64,000 nt of DNA from Nocardia aurea (GCF_003123685.1 NZ_QCYJ01000103.1:744001-808000); one strand, 5' to 3'; counted from the first letter of the stretch, positions 32,943-40,859 are shown. Program-made: numbers and translations. Notes: generated by a model from the sequence alone, not told the origin.

Positions 32943-33587
32943 CTACGCGGCATCGCGTTGGGCGATCACAGCGGCGACCATCTCGGGATAGACCTCGATG
33001 AAGTGGGCGATGAGGTCCTGGACGCGCTGCCCGGCTCCGTGGTTCTTCGCCCACAGTTCCAAATTTTCGATTCGGTAGTCCGATTTGTCGCCGTTGACGT
33101 GGTGAACCGTCTCTTCGGGACGAAGCGGTCGCCCGAGGTGCTCGGCCATCGCGAGGCGGTGGCAGTAGGCGTACCCCTGAGCGTTGGCGTGCGGGCTGTC
33201 CTTCCCGACCCAAATTCGCGGGTAGCCGTCCGGCGACAGGACGGGAGTGACCTCGCGCCAGGGCCTCTCGAAGCCTCCCCAGCGGTAGAGGCGCGAAGCG
33301 CAAGTGGAGCAGTACCTACCGCTCGTGGTGCTTGTGCGGTCGCAGTCGGGATTCTCGCAGGCGCGCTTTGCTCTGCGTCGCCGCGCTCCACTGCACGCGA
33401 CGGAGCACCACTTCTGGGTATTCGATCGCGGCGCGTAGGCGTGACCACACTCCACGCAGGACCTTTCGACAGCCACCCGTGGGCCTCGCTTGTGACATCC
33501 CGGATTGCAGTATTTCTGCCGGTATTCGGTCGGAATGAAGAGCGATTCGCAAGTGACACACGAGCGGGCAGTGTATGTGTGACTCAT
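32943..33587 (-). CDS. HNH homing-type endonuclease with N-terminal zinc fingers
   Basis: 214 residues. Residues 1-100 carry repeated Cys pairs (CVTC, CNPGC, CVECGH, CSVAC, CENPDC, CSTC), zinc knuckles for DNA binding. The C-terminal part has the HNH_3 core VHHVNGDKSDYRIENLELW. ATG 33587 lies 6 nt after a TATGAT box, so it is probably leaderless. It is the only reverse gene among forward neighbours and lies inside another reading frame, as expected for a selfish nuclease gene. Confidence 0.85.
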   Translation of the reverse strand: MSHTYTARSCVTCESLFIPTEYRQKYCNPGCHKRGPRVAVERSCVECGHAYAPRSNTQKWCSVACSGARRRRAKRACENPDCDRTSTTSGRYCSTCASRLYRWGGFERPWREVTPVLSPDGYPRIWVGKDSPHANAQGYAYCHRLAMAEHLGRPLRPEETVHHVNGDKSDYRIENLELWAKNHGAGQRVQDLIAHFIEVYPEMVAAVIAQRDAA

Positions 33588-33599
33588 AGTTACATCATA
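33588..33599 (-). promoter_or_regulatory. Leaderless promoter of the HNH gene with TATGATGTAAC
   Basis: On the minus strand TATGAT (33599-33594), GTAACT, then ATG. Shares TATGATGTAA with the promoter at 19262. Confidence 0.5.
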
Positions 33600-33775
33600 T
33601 CATCATTCACGTTTGCGTCTCTGTTCGACCGGCATCGCCGCTACGGCAAGTGTGTCGATCCTGCGACGTTCCGTGATGGCAACGGCGCCTTGGTGTTCAA
33701 GGATGCTGGTCGGGCTTACCCGTGCTGGTCGGGTGCCGCGGATGAGGCGCCGACGTGGGCTGATCGGGTGCGGGC

Positions 33776-34930
33776 ATGAGGATCGGGTCGCTTTTCTCTG
33801 GCGCCGGCGGACTCGACCTGGCCGCCCTCGAACTCTTCCCTGGCTCCACGATGGCCTGGCATTCGGAGATCGAACCCGCAGCCTGCAAAGTGCTCGCACA
33901 TCACTGGCCTGAGGTTCCGAACTTGGGCGACGTGTCCCGGATCGACTGGGCGACTGTCGAACCCGTCGATGTGCTCACAGGCGGCTTCCCTTGCCAGGAT
34001 CTCTCCCTCGCCGGCCAACGTCGCGGGATGGCTGAAGGAACCCGGTCGGGTCTGTGGTCGCACATGTTCGAAGCCATTCGCGTGCTGCGTCCGCGGTTCG
34101 TGTTGATCGAAAACGTTCGTGGGCTGCTGTCCGCGCAAGCAAGGAGGGGTGATGTCGGAGCCGTACGCGAGGTGGAATCCGGAAGCGGGAGTGTGGGAGC
34201 AGGGGGAGACCGATCTCTTCGGGCGCTCGGAGCTGTACTCGGAGACCTTTCCGGCATCGGGTTCGATGCGTGCTGGGTGCTTGTACGAGCTTCCGACGTC
34301 GGCGCCTGCCATCAGCGTGCACGGGTCTTCGTCCTCGCCTACGCTGCCGACTCCGACCGCGCGGGATTGGAAGGGGCAGAATCAGCGGCGGGATCTGACG
34401 TGCCTACCGGGGGTGGTGGAGCGGTTGGGGGCGGCGTAGCGAAACTGCTGCCGACGCCTCAGGTTGCCGATGTGACAGGCGGGCACCGGACCAGGTCCGG
34501 TGCCCGCTCGGGGGAGCTGCTGTTGCCGGGTCTTGTTGAAGCTGTTGCGGCGGGCTCGTTGTTGTCTACGCCGCAAGCGCGTGACTTCAAAGGTGTTCCT
34601 GGCGCGACGTTCAACACGGCGAATCTGTGCCGTGACGTGGCGGAGTTGGACGGCAGTTGGGGTGATTACGCGCCTGCCATTCGCCGCCAGGAGTTGCTGT
34701 CTCGTCCCGCGCCTTCACCGACCGAAGCGAACAAGAACGGGAATCAGCGTCTTTCGCCCGCATTCGGCGAATGGATGATGTTTTGGCCGGCGGGTTGGGT
34801 GACGAATCCCGCGATCGGGTTGAAGCGTGCCGAGCAACTGAAATGTGTTGGCAACGGAGTGGTTCCAACGCAGGCAGTGGCAGCGTTCCGTTACTTGCTC
34901 GGGGTTGCTGCGGGTTCGATCGCCGCGTGA
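33776..34930 (+). CDS. DNA (cytosine-5) methyltransferase
   Basis: 384 residues. It transfers methyl from AdoMet to cytosine C5. Motif I is LFSGAGGLDL (7-16), the catalytic Cys is in GGFPCQDLS (PCQ 72-74), and motif VI is ENVRG (112-116). RASDVGACHQRARVFVLA is motif VIII and CVGNGVVPTQA is motif X. The target-recognition part holds LPTPQ and STPQARD repeats. No restriction enzyme is adjacent, so it probably protects phage DNA. A second gene is overprinted at 34152-34439. Confidence 0.9.
   Translation: MRIGSLFSGAGGLDLAALELFPGSTMAWHSEIEPAACKVLAHHWPEVPNLGDVSRIDWATVEPVDVLTGGFPCQDLSLAGQRRGMAEGTRSGLWSHMFEAIRVLRPRFVLIENVRGLLSAQARRGDVGAVREVESGSGSVGAGGDRSLRALGAVLGDLSGIGFDACWVLVRASDVGACHQRARVFVLAYAADSDRAGLEGAESAAGSDVPTGGGGAVGGGVAKLLPTPQVADVTGGHRTRSGARSGELLLPGLVEAVAAGSLLSTPQARDFKGVPGATFNTANLCRDVAELDGSWGDYAPAIRRQELLSRPAPSPTEANKNGNQRLSPAFGEWMMFWPAGWVTNPAIGLKRAEQLKCVGNGVVPTQAVAAFRYLLGVAAGSIAA
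34152..34439 (+). CDS. Overprinted gene inside the methyltransferase gene
   Basis: 95 residues in a different frame from the enclosing methyltransferase. ATG 34152 has a near-perfect AAGGAGG (34141-34147). The protein (SEPYARWNPEAGVWEQGETD, then LFGRSELYSETFPASGSMR, then LPTPTARDWKG) resembles sequences found with actinophage cytosine methyltransferases. Its codons end in G or C more consistently than those of the methyltransferase frame over the same bases. Both frames therefore look coding. Function unknown. Confidence 0.65.
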   Translation: MSEPYARWNPEAGVWEQGETDLFGRSELYSETFPASGSMRAGCLYELPTSAPAISVHGSSSSPTLPTPTARDWKGQNQRRDLTCLPGVVERLGAA

Positions 34931-34992
34931 CCTACATCGCTATTCAACTATGCGCATCACGGCATGTGGCGCGCGGATCGGAGGAGTTGTGA
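34927..34992 (+). CDS. Possible 21-residue linking peptide
   Basis: GTG 34927 overlaps the methyltransferase stop, and the TGA at 34990 overlaps the next GTG start. The coupling at both ends is suggestive, but with 21 codons no composition evidence is possible. It may only pass ribosomes to the next gene. Confidence 0.25.
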   Translation: MTYIAIQLCASRHVARGSEEL

Positions 34993-35600
34993 CGGCCATC
35001 TGGCTGACTTCGGACCTGCACGTCGGACATCGCATGGTCGCTGGCCTGCGCGGTTTCGGCGATGACATCGACGCCCACGATGCCACGCTGGCCGCGAACT
35101 GGGATCGTCTCGTGCGCCCGGTCGATCAAGTCTGGCTGCTCGGTGATCTGACGGGCCGCCGCGGTGACGAAGCGCGCGGGTTGGCGTGGATCGCTGCCCG
35201 TCCTGGCGTGAAGCATCTGATCGCAGGCAATCATGACGCGGTGCATCCGCTGCACTCTCAAGCGTACAAAATGCTGCCCGAGTATCTGAAAGTGTTTGCG
35301 ACAGTCCAGCAGTCGGCTACACGCAAGATCGGCGGGCATCGTGTGCTGCTCAGCCATTTCCCATACGGGGGCGAGGGTGGCGATCACACGGCGACGATCC
35401 GCTATCCCGAATGGCGTTTCCTGGACACTGGCCGCTGGTTGCTGCACGGGCACACGCATTCACCGCATCGGCAGCGTGGCCGGCAGTTGCATGTGGGTGT
35501 GGATGCGCACGGGTTGTCGCCGGTGTCGCTGCATTGGGTTGAGGAGCGGATTGCGGAGGGAATTTCGGAGGTTGACATTCCGGGGACGATTGCTTCATGA
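34989..35600 (+). CDS. Calcineurin-like metallophosphoesterase (first)
   Basis: 203 residues. Metal ligands are visible in order: Asp9/His11 (TSDLHVGH), Asp53 (LLGDLTG), GNHD (80-83), His123 (LLSHFPY) and GHTH (154-157). The enzyme hydrolyses a phosphomono- or diester in the cytoplasm; the substrate is unknown. GTG 34989 has GGAGGAG upstream. Its last codons overlap a copy of the GAATTTCGAGGTTGAC promoter element. Confidence 0.87.
   Translation: MTAIWLTSDLHVGHRMVAGLRGFGDDIDAHDATLAANWDRLVRPVDQVWLLGDLTGRRGDEARGLAWIAARPGVKHLIAGNHDAVHPLHSQAYKMLPEYLKVFATVQQSATRKIGGHRVLLSHFPYGGEGGDHTATIRYPEWRFLDTGRWLLHGHTHSPHRQRGRQLHVGVDAHGLSPVSLHWVEERIAEGISEVDIPGTIAS
35560..35596 (+). promoter_or_regulatory. GAATTTCG-GGTTGAC promoter-type element, copy 1
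   Basis: GAATTTCGGAGGTTGACA (35560-35577), one base longer than the other three copies, inside the 3' end of the phosphoesterase gene and 20 bp before ATG 35597. Confidence 0.4.
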
Positions 35601-36070
35601 AGGTGTCGACAATTGGCGAGTGGATCGCGTACGCAGACAATCGGGACGATCCACGAGCCGAAGCGGTAGGCGAATTAGCGTACGAAATCCGTATGCGTTT
35701 GGGCCTCAACAAGCATGTGCGTGTGGAGGTGTCCGAGGAGGTCAAGCGTTCACAATGCTGCGCCGCTTGTCCTGCGCTCATGGAATTGTGGATGGTGATC
35801 GAGTATGGGGATAAAGAGACTCGTATCGAGCTTGACAGGGGCGACGACAGCGAATATCTGGATTGGCTGGATGAACCGCTCAAGTGGGCGCGGGCAGCCA
35901 ATGAGAAGGCTGTACGCGAACATGCCGCTCATGTGCGAACCGATGCCCAGTTGACGGCGATCGGCAATGCCGTGACCGCTGTCGAAGCCGCTGGTTATGC
36001 CTCGGATGGCGACTGGCACGACAAGGTGATGGACCACCTCGGTGTGGGTGGGCATCGGTATCGGGATTGA
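35597..36070 (+). CDS. Hypothetical phage protein
   Basis: 157 residues. Mostly helical and acidic, with a CCAAC cluster (RSQCCAACPALMELW) near residue 55. The end is His/Asp-rich (DGDWHDKVMDHLGVGGHRY). No family recognised. Confidence 0.65.
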   Translation: MKVSTIGEWIAYADNRDDPRAEAVGELAYEIRMRLGLNKHVRVEVSEEVKRSQCCAACPALMELWMVIEYGDKETRIELDRGDDSEYLDWLDEPLKWARAANEKAVREHAAHVRTDAQLTAIGNAVTAVEAAGYASDGDWHDKVMDHLGVGGHRYRD

Positions 36071-36108
36071 ATTTCGAGGTTGACCGGGTTGCGATAATTG
36101 CATTACAG
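36069..36108 (+). promoter_or_regulatory. GAATTTCGAGGTTGAC promoter-type element, copy 2
   Basis: GAATTTCGAGGTTGAC at 36069-36084; TTGACC is a good -35 and TTACAG lies 17 nt further. It directly follows the stop of the previous gene and precedes the membrane protein gene. Confidence 0.5.
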
Positions 36109-36142
36109 AGATTCCGAAACTCCACAGATGGAGAAAACCCCG

Positions 36143-36682
36143 ATGCTCGTCATCATCAGCGCTGCCGCAGTGAGCATTCTCATGTTCGCTTGGTTGACCT
36201 ATCTGAATTGGCATGAATGCGACGAGTGGCGTAGTTTCGACGGTGCCGGATTCGTCCTCGGCGAGACCGTTGTCAGCTTCTTTAGTGCGATTGCGTTCGT
36301 CGCCATATTCTTCGGAGGAATGGGCATAGCGAACCTCTCGTTCGACCACGAAGACCATTACGCACAGGTCGAACTCGTAGCCCTTCGCGACAGTACGGGC
36401 CAAACCTCCAACTATGTGTGGGGAACAGGCAGCAGCGTCGGGACAGGCAACTATGTCTTCTACTACCGCGAGGGCGGCGCGTCACGTCTCGTCAACCTGA
36501 ACGCTACCGAGGTCTTGCTCTACGAGGACACCGACAAGCCCTACGCCGTGATCTACGAGGGCTGCGAGCTGTCAGCGTCGTGGGTGGCCGAATGCTTCAG
36601 CAACTCACCGCGATTCACCGAGTTGCATGTGCCTCCAGGTTCGGTGGTGCAGCAAATCGACCTCGACCTCGGGGAGAACTGA
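36143..36682 (+). CDS. Two-span membrane protein
   Basis: 179 residues from ATG 36143 (GGAG at 9 nt); ATG 36128 is an alternative. Two hydrophobic helices lie at about 1-20 and 42-65. The rest is a soluble beta-rich domain with SSVGTGNYVFYYREGG, TEVLLYEDTDKPYAVIYEGC and cysteine pairs, presumably outside the cell. The type occurs in many actinophage early regions; role unknown. Confidence 0.7.
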   Translation: MLVIISAAAVSILMFAWLTYLNWHECDEWRSFDGAGFVLGETVVSFFSAIAFVAIFFGGMGIANLSFDHEDHYAQVELVALRDSTGQTSNYVWGTGSSVGTGNYVFYYREGGASRLVNLNATEVLLYEDTDKPYAVIYEGCELSASWVAECFSNSPRFTELHVPPGSVVQQIDLDLGEN

Positions 36683-36685
36683 GCC

Positions 36686-36889
36686 GTGATGAACTGGCCC
36701 GTCATCTTTCCGATAGCCGCTCACCTGATCCTGGGTATCGGCGCATGGATTGCCTCGCATCATGTGCGCGATGAATGGCGAATCCCGTTGCGGGCGCTCG
36801 GCGTCGGGTTGCTGATCCTGCTCGATCTGCAACTGGTCGGCGCTGGGCTCGCGTTCGTCACCACATGCGAATTCGGGGCGTGCCGATGA
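36686..36889 (+). CDS. Small two-span membrane protein
   Basis: 67 residues (GTG 36686; ATG 36689 also possible). Two hydrophobic helices (FPIAAHLILGIGAWIA and LLILLDLQLVGAGLAFV) separated by a charged loop, with two cysteines at the end. Hairpin topology is likely. Confidence 0.65.
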   Translation: MMNWPVIFPIAAHLILGIGAWIASHHVRDEWRIPLRALGVGLLILLDLQLVGAGLAFVTTCEFGACR

Positions 36890-37089
36890 TGGGCGATGCG
36901 GAAGTGTCCGCGTGGATCACCGACCGCTATCCGACCGCGATGCCGTGGCAGGTCGAGTTGGCTACCGACACGATCCGGGCACGGCTCGAAGGCGCACCAG
37001 GGGCGTGGACTCTCGGCACTCGCAAACCTCGCGACGTCCAATTCCTTCGCGGCATCGTCAACGACTACTTCCAGGAGCATGGCGCATGA
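36886..37089 (+). CDS. Hypothetical phage protein
   Basis: 67 residues; ATG overlaps the preceding stop (ATGA). Helical with SAWITDRYPTAMPWQVELAT and RDVQFLRGIVNDYFQEH. Unknown family. Confidence 0.6.
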   Translation: MMGDAEVSAWITDRYPTAMPWQVELATDTIRARLEGAPGAWTLGTRKPRDVQFLRGIVNDYFQEHGA

Positions 37090-37472
37090 ACATCACGATC
37101 CCGCCCGAAGACCTTAATCAGGCACTCGGCAAAGCGATCCTCGAAACCCTCACCGAGGACGCACGCAACACCATCATCACCGACGCTATCGCCTACCTCA
37201 ACGCCCCGAACTCGCGCGGCTACGGCGGCGACAAAACCACGCCGCTGCAAGACGCGTTCCGTGAAGGCGTGCGTCGACTGACCGACACGCTCATCGAAGA
37301 TGTGCTCAAAGAATCCGAGCGCTACCAGCAGGTTCGTTCCGAGATCGCGGGTTTGATCGCCCAATTCCCGCCTGTCAGCAGCGATCCTGAACTCAAGGGC
37401 AAGATCGTCACGCTGATCCTCGACCACGTGCAAGAAGCTCAGCGCGTGCTCGAACGAGATCGGGGCTACTGA
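37086..37472 (+). CDS. Hypothetical helical phage protein
   Basis: 128 residues, almost entirely helical, with IPPEDLNQALGKAILETLTE near the start and DHVQEAQRVLERDRGY at the end. The general pattern resembles phage proteins built of short amphipathic helices. No assignment. Confidence 0.65.
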   Translation: MNITIPPEDLNQALGKAILETLTEDARNTIITDAIAYLNAPNSRGYGGDKTTPLQDAFREGVRRLTDTLIEDVLKESERYQQVRSEIAGLIAQFPPVSSDPELKGKIVTLILDHVQEAQRVLERDRGY

Positions 37473-37627
37473 TGGCCGACTCCTTCGACATCCGCGATCA
37501 CTACCGCGCCGAAGCGGCCTGGTCGCAATACCAGCGCACGACCGCGATCCAGCCCGAAGCACTCGCAGACGCACACCTCGCGTGGTTGGCGGGATGGGTG
37601 GCGAAAGGGAAGGAGAAGGGGCAGTGA
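37472..37627 (+). CDS. Hypothetical small phage protein
   Basis: 51 residues; ATG 37472 shares a base with the previous stop (TGATG). Contains YRAEAAWSQYQRTTAIQPEA and a basic end (KGKEKGQ). The next gene starts by GTGA overlap. Confidence 0.6.
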   Translation: MADSFDIRDHYRAEAAWSQYQRTTAIQPEALADAHLAWLAGWVAKGKEKGQ

Positions 37628-38148
37628 TCGCGGAACCGGTACGCCACCTGATCCTCACTAACCAGTACAACGCCGCGCTCAACTACGCTCGCAGCCGCGA
37701 CCTTCAACGCTTCACGGTCCTCTACACGCTCCGACAGGTGTGGGGGCTCAGGCTTACCGACCGCGACATCGTGCACACCGTCTACAACCCACACTTCCAC
37801 GCGCCTGACTGGTGGGATGTCGTGGCGGTCATGCGTGATCGGGCATTGATGGTCGGCCGCACCCTCGAATCGTTCGCGCCGCGACTCACCCGCGAAGACG
37901 AAACCTGGTTGCGCGGTCTGCACTTCCAAGCCCCATGCGGGTTGCCTGGCGAAAGCACGTACGAGGTTGAGCGCGAATGGGTTGAGCGCAAGGTGGTCGA
38001 CGGGTTCATTCGTGCAGCCGAAGACAAGTTCTGGCCGGGTGTTGTGCGTCGTGAAGATGTCGAAGTGCGCGAGGACGACGGCGCAATAAAAGGCATGACG
38101 TTGGTGGTTGCTCGCTGGAATCCGTTGGCGCGGGAGCAGGCCGCATGA
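37624..38148 (+). CDS. Hypothetical phage protein
   Basis: 174 residues from GTG 37624. Rich in aromatics and arginine (DIVHTVYNPHFHAPDWWDVV; LHFQAPCGLPGEST). No recognised motif. Confidence 0.65.
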   Translation: MIAEPVRHLILTNQYNAALNYARSRDLQRFTVLYTLRQVWGLRLTDRDIVHTVYNPHFHAPDWWDVVAVMRDRALMVGRTLESFAPRLTREDETWLRGLHFQAPCGLPGESTYEVEREWVERKVVDGFIRAAEDKFWPGVVRREDVEVREDDGAIKGMTLVVARWNPLAREQAA

Positions 38149-38345
38149 CCGACCGTCGGATCTGGGCGCGACTTTGCTTCAACCGATACACGCGCAAATG
38201 GACGATCCTCTACCGCGACAAGAACACGGTGCTCGGCTTCTACTTCGACGACACCACATTCGATTCGCAGGCCGAGGCGGCGATAGCGGCCGAACGGCAC
38301 GTGTCGCTGGCGCGCGTCTATCAGGGCGATGAGCAGGCAGCATGA
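38145..38345 (+). CDS. Hypothetical small phage protein
   Basis: 66 residues. Basic N-terminal beta-hairpin pattern ([20 protein letters not shown]) then an acidic helix. Overlaps neighbours by 4 bp. Confidence 0.6.
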   Translation: MTDRRIWARLCFNRYTRKWTILYRDKNTVLGFYFDDTTFDSQAEAAIAAERHVSLARVYQGDEQAA

Positions 38346-38491
38346 CGGCCGAACAACCGTTTTCCCTCGCCGACGTCAAACGCCTGCGCGAGGAAACTGG
38401 CGCTGGCTGGATCGCATGCCATGAGGCACTGTTCGCGACGTACGGCGATCACGAGAAGGCGGTCGAAGTGTTGCGGGTGATCCGCGCATGA
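38342..38491 (+). CDS. Mini-protein made of an EF-Ts N-terminal (UBA-like, TS-N) domain
   Basis: 49 residues. [20 protein letters not shown] followed by [11 protein letters not shown] matches the UBA-like TS-N domain of elongation factor Ts (VKELREKTGAG-MDCKKAL, GD-EKAI-LR). In EF-Ts this domain contacts EF-Tu. There is no dimerisation or core domain, so it cannot exchange nucleotide by itself. It could bind EF-Tu, a ribosome-associated partner or DNA (inference). Confidence 0.7.
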   Translation: MTAEQPFSLADVKRLREETGAGWIACHEALFATYGDHEKAVEVLRVIRA

Positions 38492-38640
38492 CCGACTTCG
38501 ATCGTGAACGTGAAGTGTGGAAGCAGTGGATTCGGGACATGAACAGCACCGACCCGGCCGCGAAAGCCGCAGCGAACAAGGCACTCGACTACTGGGTCGA
38601 GACCGGCGAATGGCCCGAAACGAAAGACGAGGCGGCATGA
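38488..38640 (+). CDS. Hypothetical small phage protein
   Basis: 50 residues, one or two helices ([20 protein letters not shown]), acidic end. Overlaps both neighbours by 4 bp. Confidence 0.6.
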   Translation: MTDFDREREVWKQWIRDMNSTDPAAKAAANKALDYWVETGEWPETKDEAA

Positions 38641-39134
38641 ACGCCGAGGAGATACGACGCGAGGCTATCGAACGGCTCGCTATCGCCGAATGGGAAAGCA
38701 ACCACGCTGGCGAGCGGGCAGTGTTCGGCTGGACCTGGGACAACATCGCCGACGGAATGCGCGACACCTACCGGTTGCATGCCGGGCGTCTCGTGCGCGC
38801 ACTCGGCGACCTCCTGCGCGCCGAACCCGATGCCTACGTTGTCTTCTCCAAACGTGAGCCCGACGAGGAAACGTGGCTGAGTGGCCCGTGGGATACCGAT
38901 GCCACCGTGTTCGCGGATTACGAGGCCGCGGTCGGTTCGATGGTGAATTGGGAAGCCGAACTCGTCAACTGCGGGCATGACCCAGACATTTTCGCGATCG
39001 GTGAGGTTCGGCTCGAACGCGGCTCCGCATTGACCCACGGCACCATGCACGTCACCCGCGTGAAGCTCACACCCGAACAGGTCGCCGAAAGCCGAGAGTA
39101 CGTCGACCGAATCCTCAACCAGGAGAAGCCGTGA
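38637..39134 (+). CDS. Hypothetical phage protein
   Basis: 165 residues. The N-terminal helix has EEIRREAIERLAIAEWESNH and GWTWDNIADGMRDTYRLHA; the C-terminal half is beta-rich. Similar short beginnings (EEIRREAIERLA) are frequent in actinophage proteins. Function unknown. Confidence 0.65.
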   Translation: MNAEEIRREAIERLAIAEWESNHAGERAVFGWTWDNIADGMRDTYRLHAGRLVRALGDLLRAEPDAYVVFSKREPDEETWLSGPWDTDATVFADYEAAVGSMVNWEAELVNCGHDPDIFAIGEVRLERGSALTHGTMHVTRVKLTPEQVAESREYVDRILNQEKP

Positions 39135-39436
39135 CCGAGCCAGCCAAGATCGACCGCAAACACGTCCAACTCCGCATCGGTGATCTCCTGCCAGGCGAGT
39201 CGGGTTCCATCAGCACCCACGTTGTCCAAGTCGACAGCGATATGAGCGTGTGGCTCGACGGAAACGCTCTCGTTGACAACGAATTCGACCTCGGTGTGGT
39301 TCGGCGGGATGACGGCTACCACCTGGTGCTCGCGAGCGAGGAACAGCAACTCTCGCGGTCGACTCGCGGACTCATGTCCGGATTCCGTATTCCCGTTGTG
39401 GAAATCCATGTGGCCGAACCGAAGGGGCGCGCGTGA
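39131..39436 (+). CDS. Hypothetical phage protein
   Basis: 101 residues from GTG 39131. Beta-rich (HVQLRIGDLLPGESGSIST; DDGYHLVLASEEQQLSR). No family recognised. Confidence 0.6.
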   Translation: MTEPAKIDRKHVQLRIGDLLPGESGSISTHVVQVDSDMSVWLDGNALVDNEFDLGVVRRDDGYHLVLASEEQQLSRSTRGLMSGFRIPVVEIHVAEPKGRA

Positions 39437-39636
39437 ACACCGCTGATCTGATCGCGAAATACGAAAACGAAGACCAGGAAAGCCTCAGCCCCGAAGCTGA
39501 CGCCATCTACGAACTCATCCACAAGGCGTGGAGAAGCGAAGACAACCGCTGGCAGTACGGCGACTACGACGACCACATCGAAGGCTTGAAACGGCTCGGG
39601 GCATACATCGCTGTTGAACTGGGGGCGCGGGCATGA
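39433..39636 (+). CDS. Hypothetical small acidic phage protein
   Basis: 67 residues from GTG 39433. Strongly acidic first half (KYENEDQESLSPEADAIYEL), helical. Unknown. Confidence 0.6.
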   Translation: MNTADLIAKYENEDQESLSPEADAIYELIHKAWRSEDNRWQYGDYDDHIEGLKRLGAYIAVELGARA

Positions 39637-39851
39637 TCGCGAAGACCGAATCGTACGAAACCCGTGTCAGCACCAAGTATTTCGACGTCAAAGCCATCGG
39701 CATGACACTCGGCGACCTGCGCGGCATCATCGTCGCGTGTGAGGGCATGGCTGACGAAGCGGATATCCACGTCTACGGGCTCAGCAAGTCGAGCGAAGAC
39801 GGACGCTACGGGTTCGGCAAGATGCGCGTGCGGGCGGAGCGGGCGGCATGA
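39633..39851 (+). CDS. Hypothetical small phage protein
   Basis: 72 residues. The segment MTLGDLRGIIVACEGMADEA suggests a helix-strand unit. Unknown function. Confidence 0.6.
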   Translation: MIAKTESYETRVSTKYFDVKAIGMTLGDLRGIIVACEGMADEADIHVYGLSKSSEDGRYGFGKMRVRAERAA

Positions 39852-40195
39852 GCAGCGTCACCAAACGCACGGTCACGCACCTCGACGTCGTATTCGATGC
39901 CGAAGTCGTTGACCCTGCAACAGGCGCGGTCGTCTACTCGCGGCCACTGCCTGCCCGGTTCAGCGAGCACGACAACAACGGCACCTTCGACACGCTCCGA
40001 TTCCCGATCGCGAACCCGCCCGAATGGGCTGTGTTGAACCTGCGCCTCGACGGTCGACTGTGGCGCAGCTGCGAGGTCGAGATGCCGCCCCACGGTGGCA
40101 CATCCGTGCTGACCGTTGCGGTGCGTGCGCGCATGTCGGGGCTGCTCCCGGGCGAATGGGAACAACTGCTTGCAATGACCGAGGAGGCAGCATGA
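39848..40195 (+). CDS. Hypothetical beta-rich phage protein
   Basis: 115 residues; alternating hydrophobic pattern (HLDVVFDAEVVDPATGAVVY; VLNLRLDGRLWRSCEVEMPP) suggests a beta-sandwich. Unknown. Confidence 0.6.
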   Translation: MSSVTKRTVTHLDVVFDAEVVDPATGAVVYSRPLPARFSEHDNNGTFDTLRFPIANPPEWAVLNLRLDGRLWRSCEVEMPPHGGTSVLTVAVRARMSGLLPGEWEQLLAMTEEAA

Positions 40196-40680
40196 GCTAC
40201 GACATCCGCACCGATGGCAGCACATCCGTCGGACCCGAAGGCGTGTACCTCGTGTGGGTTTGGTACCACGGATCAGTTTCGGCCGAACGCTGCGACAGCC
40301 TCGAAGAAGCCTTGCGCCGATACGCTGCGCTGTCCGAAGAGGACTGCTCCGTGCAATGTGTCGACGGCCCCGCAGGCGTTGTCGCGGACTTCGAACTCGA
40401 TCTCTGGGACGAGGGACGCCGCGCTCGTCGGCAGGTCGAATGGCAGCGGCAGCGGGCGGGAGAAATGGGCCGAGTCTCCTACGGTGTCCAAGTCCGAAAC
40501 CCGCAATACCCGAACGAGTCCGACGAAATCGAATCGTTCGATGACCTGTCCGATGCGGTCGAGTTCATGGGGCAGCTGAATCGTCCAGGGCGTGTGCGGA
40601 TCATGCAGAGGGTCGTGGGGGAGCGAGGGCGCGTCATGGTCGACTGGGCGGCCGAGGACGAAGGGCAGGTTGCGGCGTGA
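40192..40680 (+). CDS. Hypothetical phage protein
   Basis: 162 residues. Two similar beta-alpha units may be present (YLVWVWYHGSVSAERCDSLE with EALRRYAALS; SYGVQVRNPQYPNESDEIES with DAVEFMGQL), hinting at an internal duplication. Family unknown. Confidence 0.62.
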   Translation: MSYDIRTDGSTSVGPEGVYLVWVWYHGSVSAERCDSLEEALRRYAALSEEDCSVQCVDGPAGVVADFELDLWDEGRRARRQVEWQRQRAGEMGRVSYGVQVRNPQYPNESDEIESFDDLSDAVEFMGQLNRPGRVRIMQRVVGERGRVMVDWAAEDEGQVAA

Positions 40681-40859
40681 CCCGCATCGAGTCCGTCGAG
40701 CAGGCGGAAGCAACACCCGATGGCGTGCGCGCACACGACGGTTGGGGCGAGATCGTCACCCGCCGCGGCGACGGTTGGGTGCGTGAAATATGGGTGAGCA
40801 GTGAAGAACTGCTCGCTGACGGGCCGGTCGAGATCGCGGAAGACGAGGACGAGGCGTGA
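40677..40859 (+). CDS. Hypothetical small phage protein
   Basis: 60 residues from GTG 40677. Beta-hairpin-like middle (GEIVTRRGDGWVREIWVSSE), acidic tail ending in EDEDEA. Confidence 0.6.
   Translation: MTRIESVEQAEATPDGVRAHDGWGEIVTRRGDGWVREIWVSSEELLADGPVEIAEDEDEA

Larger units (their letters stand above)
32865..33779 (+). pseudogene. Small phage gene apparently split by an HNH-gene insertion
   Basis: ATG 32865 has GAGG at 8 nt and opens AARLTPAEVHAGWWNVNCCDG, ending near FGAL at about 32945. The same frame resumes after the HNH gene as FDRHRRYGKCVDPATF and FKDAGRAYPCWSG, ending at 33779 with a 4-bp overlap to the methyltransferase. The middle, 32950-33600, is the antisense of the HNH gene. 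Without it the product would be about 80 residues, a normal size here. Confidence 0.5.
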
